Assembly (NCBI GenBank): GCA_021740385.1 | Contig: JAIOZY010000001.1 | Coordinates: 62,001 to 126,000, forward strand | Length of the DNA stretch: 64,000 nucleotides | DNA from: Prolixibacteraceae bacterium | GTDB lineage: Bacteria; Bacteroidota; Bacteroidia; Bacteroidales; Prolixibacteraceae | Direction of reading: 5' to 3' | Shown here: piece by piece, positions 61,727 to 64,000 of the stretch | Layout of the letters: each line of letters opens with the position of its first letter | Position numbering within the stretch: the first letter of the stretch is position 1 | The notes under the pieces: generated by a model | What the model saw: only the letters and a program-made list of their open reading frames with translations | What the model was told of the DNA's origin: nothing | The model's database searches: none | Made by a program: the position numbers and the translations under genes

Positions 61727-62440
61727 TTAAGGTTCAAAGTTAAAGTTGTCGTAATCGCTGTCAATCAGTGCTATCAGTTTTACCAGGTTTTGTTCGCCGC
61801 GTTTGCGAAGGCGATTGGCCTTTATCATTTTCTTAATTTCCCGCTTGTTATCGGGGAAATATTTGATTACCGAACGGGCGTTGCCCCTTATCTCAACAAC
61901 TTTTCCGTTTACCTTTAAAAAATAGAATTCTTTGGGATAGACTTTGTTTTTTGAGTTAAGGTTGTTCGAGTTGATCACATCGGCCAGGTGTTTTACATAA
62001 AGGGTAATGTTTCCTTCATGCAATACTTCAATCAAATCGTTTTTTCGCAGCTTAAACCCAATTTCTTCACCCGTGTATTTTATAAAACGGTGGGGTGTTG
62101 CCCCCGGTGCCGTTTTCATGCTAAAAGAACGTAACGTGTTTTTGTCAATGGTGAAGACTTTTAGCAGTGATTCGTTGTAAAAAACCAGATCGTTTTGGAT
62201 GATGTTGAGCCTGATTTTTATTTCGTTGGCTACCTTTCCGCTTTCGAGGACAATATTACCAATTTGCCAGTCTTTATTCAGGTAAGGCGATCCTTCAAGC
62301 CCCAGTGGGTAGTAATAAATTTTCCCGTACAATTTTGTTTTTTCCTGTTGCAGGCCTTTTTCTTCATCTGCTGTGCAAACAAGCGTTGCGAGCAAGAGCA
62401 TTGAAAAGGGCAAAATATATTTAATTTTCATGTGCTTCAT
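61727..62440 (-). CDS. Exported protein of unknown function
   Basis: 237 residues with an N-terminal signal (IKYILPFSMLLLATLVCT), start 62440 or 62431. Mature part: YGKIYYYPLGLEGSPYLNKDWQIGNIVLESGKVANEIKIRLNIIQNDLVFYNESL, then a basic helical C-terminus (NKREIKKMIKANRLRKRGEQNLVKLIALIDSDYDNFN). Such proteins occur beside envelope genes of Bacteroidota. It is two bases after the stop of the MG2-type gene, hence same transcript and probably a functional partner. Convergent with the M4 protease. Confidence 0.72.
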   Translation of the reverse strand: MKHMKIKYILPFSMLLLATLVCTADEEKGLQQEKTKLYGKIYYYPLGLEGSPYLNKDWQIGNIVLESGKVANEIKIRLNIIQNDLVFYNESLLKVFTIDKNTLRSFSMKTAPGATPHRFIKYTGEEIGFKLRKNDLIEVLHEGNITLYVKHLADVINSNNLNSKNKVYPKEFYFLKVNGKVVEIRGNARSVIKYFPDNKREIKKMIKANRLRKRGEQNLVKLIALIDSDYDNFNFEP

Positions 62441-62442
62441 TT

Positions 62443-64000
62443 TTAGTTAACTGAAAATTGAAAAACCGAACGATGAATGACCCCCGATGCATCAACAGCC
62501 TGTGCGACCGCGATGTAAGAACCCTTTTCGAGGGAGCTTTGCACGTTTACGCCCGTTATTTCCGAGAAGTTGTCAAGCACGGGTTTCCAGCACAGTACAT
62601 CCCTGAAGTCGGCAAAATGGTGTTCGGATTTTATGTTGTTACCCGGATAATCTCCCGGCTGGTAAAAGGTTTCGATGTTCATCCTGATGGCATTTGGGGG
62701 CAGGTTAATATCGTGAAAACCACCATTGTTTGTGACAACCGAAAGGGCGCTCTCAATGAGCAATTCGCCGTAACACCTTATTTCGGGTTGAATTTCAATG
62801 CGTCTTATTTTGGGCGAGTTAAGCTCATTTATTTCGTTAATATTGTGAACCGGTACCCCGTCGACCAAAATCATGGGATTGTCGTAATAACCGGTGCGAA
62901 CGGGATCGTATATCCGAAGCATCTTTTCGCCTTTTTCTTTTCGTATGCGGCAAAGCGGCAAAATTTCGAGTGTTATTTCTTCAAAGTTCGACAGGTCGAC
63001 ATACCTGCCCGGGGTTACTTTAAAGGCCGGTTCGCCGTAAAAAGGGTAGGCTTGTTTTTGTATCTCCGTTTGTTTTTTCGTGGTTGAAAAATAGGCTTTT
63101 TGCAATTGTGCCCGTTTTATGGCCAGTTCGGCAAATTCATTATTTTCAACATTTTCAGGAATGAAAAAGGGAATTTTTGATGGAGGGGACAGCCGGTTGG
63201 GAAAAATTGTAATGTCCATCTCCTTTTCTTTCGATGCCGTTTGTACAATTGCATCTTTTGTGCCGTAATACTCTTCGAGCTGAAAATGGAATTCCCCGTT
63301 CGGGTCGGTTCGGGTGTAAATAATACGTGGTATCGAATCGGGGATTGAGAAATAGACCATTTCGCCGGTGACCGGGTCTTTATCGTCCGATGTAACAACC
63401 CGTCCGCTTAGCGTGAGGCGGTTATATATTTTTGCATCATCGTTCAACGGGTATTCCAAAAAGTTTTCGGGTGCCGATGAAGGAATATGGGTTTTTGGGT
63501 TTTTGGGAATTTTAAAAGCCACGAACGAAATCCCTGCCTGTAGCGGCATGTTGTCTTTTTCGACCAAAAATTCAATCATGTCACTGGTATTGAATTCTTT
63601 TTTTGAAGCATAAACTTTTAGTGCATTGCCCTTTGTTTGGGGTATAACCTGTGTGTGGTACAGTGGGCTGTAATTGCTTTTTCCTTTTCGGGCCTCGTTG
63701 GTGTCGTTATGGCCAAAGCGGTTAATAACGGTAACAAGTGTTGAAGCTACATCGGGCGAGCCGGTTGCATTTCCGGTGTAAACCCTGAACAGGTAAATGC
63801 CTGTGCTAAGCGAATCTGGTATTACAAGATCGCCTTGCCAGTGGTTGTTTTCCCTTAAAAGTATTCTTGATGTAATTACTTTATTTTCATCGCACAAATC
63901 GGCATACAGTATGGTTTGTTTTGCCAGTGCCGAATTGGTAAGTGTGTTTTTAAACCAGATATTTTCGCCCGAAACGTATATCTTTTTGTGAATTTGCAGG
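62443..64000 (-). CDS. MG2-domain/plug secreted protein, N-terminal part beyond window
   Basis: The frame is open to the window edge: reading in from 64000 gives KIYVSGENIWFKNTLTNSALAKQTILYADLCDENKV, the MG2-type opening seen in the protein at 18595 (DRPSYWANDDIWFKAYL). Later features: a carboxypeptidase-like strand region (LSGRVVTSDDKDPVTGEMVYFS), a reduced plug (NPMILVDGVPVHNINEINELNSPKIRRIEIQ) and a C-terminal domain (FADFRDVLCWKPVLDN). No barrel follows. Its start and signal peptide are outside the window. Confidence 0.83.
   Translation of the reverse strand, partial: LQIHKKIYVSGENIWFKNTLTNSALAKQTILYADLCDENKVITSRILLRENNHWQGDLVIPDSLSTGIYLFRVYTGNATGSPDVASTLVTVINRFGHNDTNEARKGKSNYSPLYHTQVIPQTKGNALKVYASKKEFNTSDMIEFLVEKDNMPLQAGISFVAFKIPKNPKTHIPSSAPENFLEYPLNDDAKIYNRLTLSGRVVTSDDKDPVTGEMVYFSIPDSIPRIIYTRTDPNGEFHFQLEEYYGTKDAIVQTASKEKEMDITIFPNRLSPPSKIPFFIPENVENNEFAELAIKRAQLQKAYFSTTKKQTEIQKQAYPFYGEPAFKVTPGRYVDLSNFEEITLEILPLCRIRKEKGEKMLRIYDPVRTGYYDNPMILVDGVPVHNINEINELNSPKIRRIEIQPEIRCYGELLIESALSVVTNNGGFHDINLPPNAIRMNIETFYQPGDYPGNNIKSEHHFADFRDVLCWKPVLDNFSEITGVNVQSSLEKGSYIAVAQAVDASGVIHRSVFQFSVN

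Overview
Origin. The window looks like a chromosomal segment of a Bacteroidota bacterium, probably of the Bacteroidales/Marinilabiliales type. The evidence is TonB-dependent receptors with carboxypeptidase-like N-terminal domains beside DUF4249 lipoproteins, type IX secretion C-terminal signals (YPNP...), MG2/plug proteins, the folP-cdaA and DUF1599-DoxX blocks, TTTG-N19-21-TAnnTTTG-type promoters and little use of Shine-Dalgarno sequences. No rRNA, prophage, transposase or CRISPR array was seen. One tRNA gene is present, tRNA-Arg(TCT).

Layout. (1) 1-3960: 3' part of a secreted HExxH metalloprotease gene followed by an alternating tandem array of four related small lipoprotein genes (A, B, A', B'), each followed by an ~80-bp inverted-repeat element; A' is frameshifted. 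(2) 3965-14392: a membrane protein with three TM repeats, an M19-like dipeptidase, an autoregulated-looking operon (small membrane protein, XRE regulator, PQQ-type propeller), a tandem solute-binding lipoprotein, folE with an MDR dehydrogenase, an Lrp/AsnC regulator next to asnA, and tRNA-Arg. (3) 14393-23076: a repeat-filled convergent gap, an ABC exporter, a small lipoprotein, map, an MG2/plug protein, an acyl-ACP thioesterase, an orphan antitoxin-like gene and a PlsC-type acyltransferase. (4) 23260-28667, 33170-40235 and 40585-45630: three paralogous outer-membrane loci. Each has a hairpin-bearing leader, one or two variable A+T-rich lipoprotein or barrel genes, a DUF4249 lipoprotein and a TonB-dependent receptor. 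Between loci I and II lie nspC-dapA-DUF6913, a ferredoxin and zupT. (5) 45640-53992: palindrome clusters, a decayed PIN-toxin module, nth, tilS, then mscS-cdaA-folP (minus strand) and DUF1599-DoxX (plus strand). (6) 54054-55576: an A+T-rich lipoprotein plus PIN toxin/antitoxin segment between 65-bp direct repeats. (7) 55807-64000: a DUF362 protein with a type IX-like tail, a lipoprotein, an M4 metalloprotease with PKD and type IX tail, an exported protein and a truncated MG2-type protein.

How the parts work together. Housekeeping genes (folate, c-di-AMP, mechanosensitive channel, lysine/DAP, polyamine, asparagine, base excision repair, tRNA modification) are interleaved with cell-envelope loci. 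The intergenic space is unusually rich in short interspersed elements: a ~136-141-bp MITE-like element, an ~80-bp element, a ~113-bp element, hexamer and heptamer arrays and small palindromes. Several of these supply the stop codons or C-terminal codons of neighbouring genes.

Best candidates for an undescribed system: the protease plus tandem lipoprotein array at the left end, and the thrice-repeated leader/variable lipoprotein/DUF4249/TonB receptor locus, whose first genes look exchangeable.
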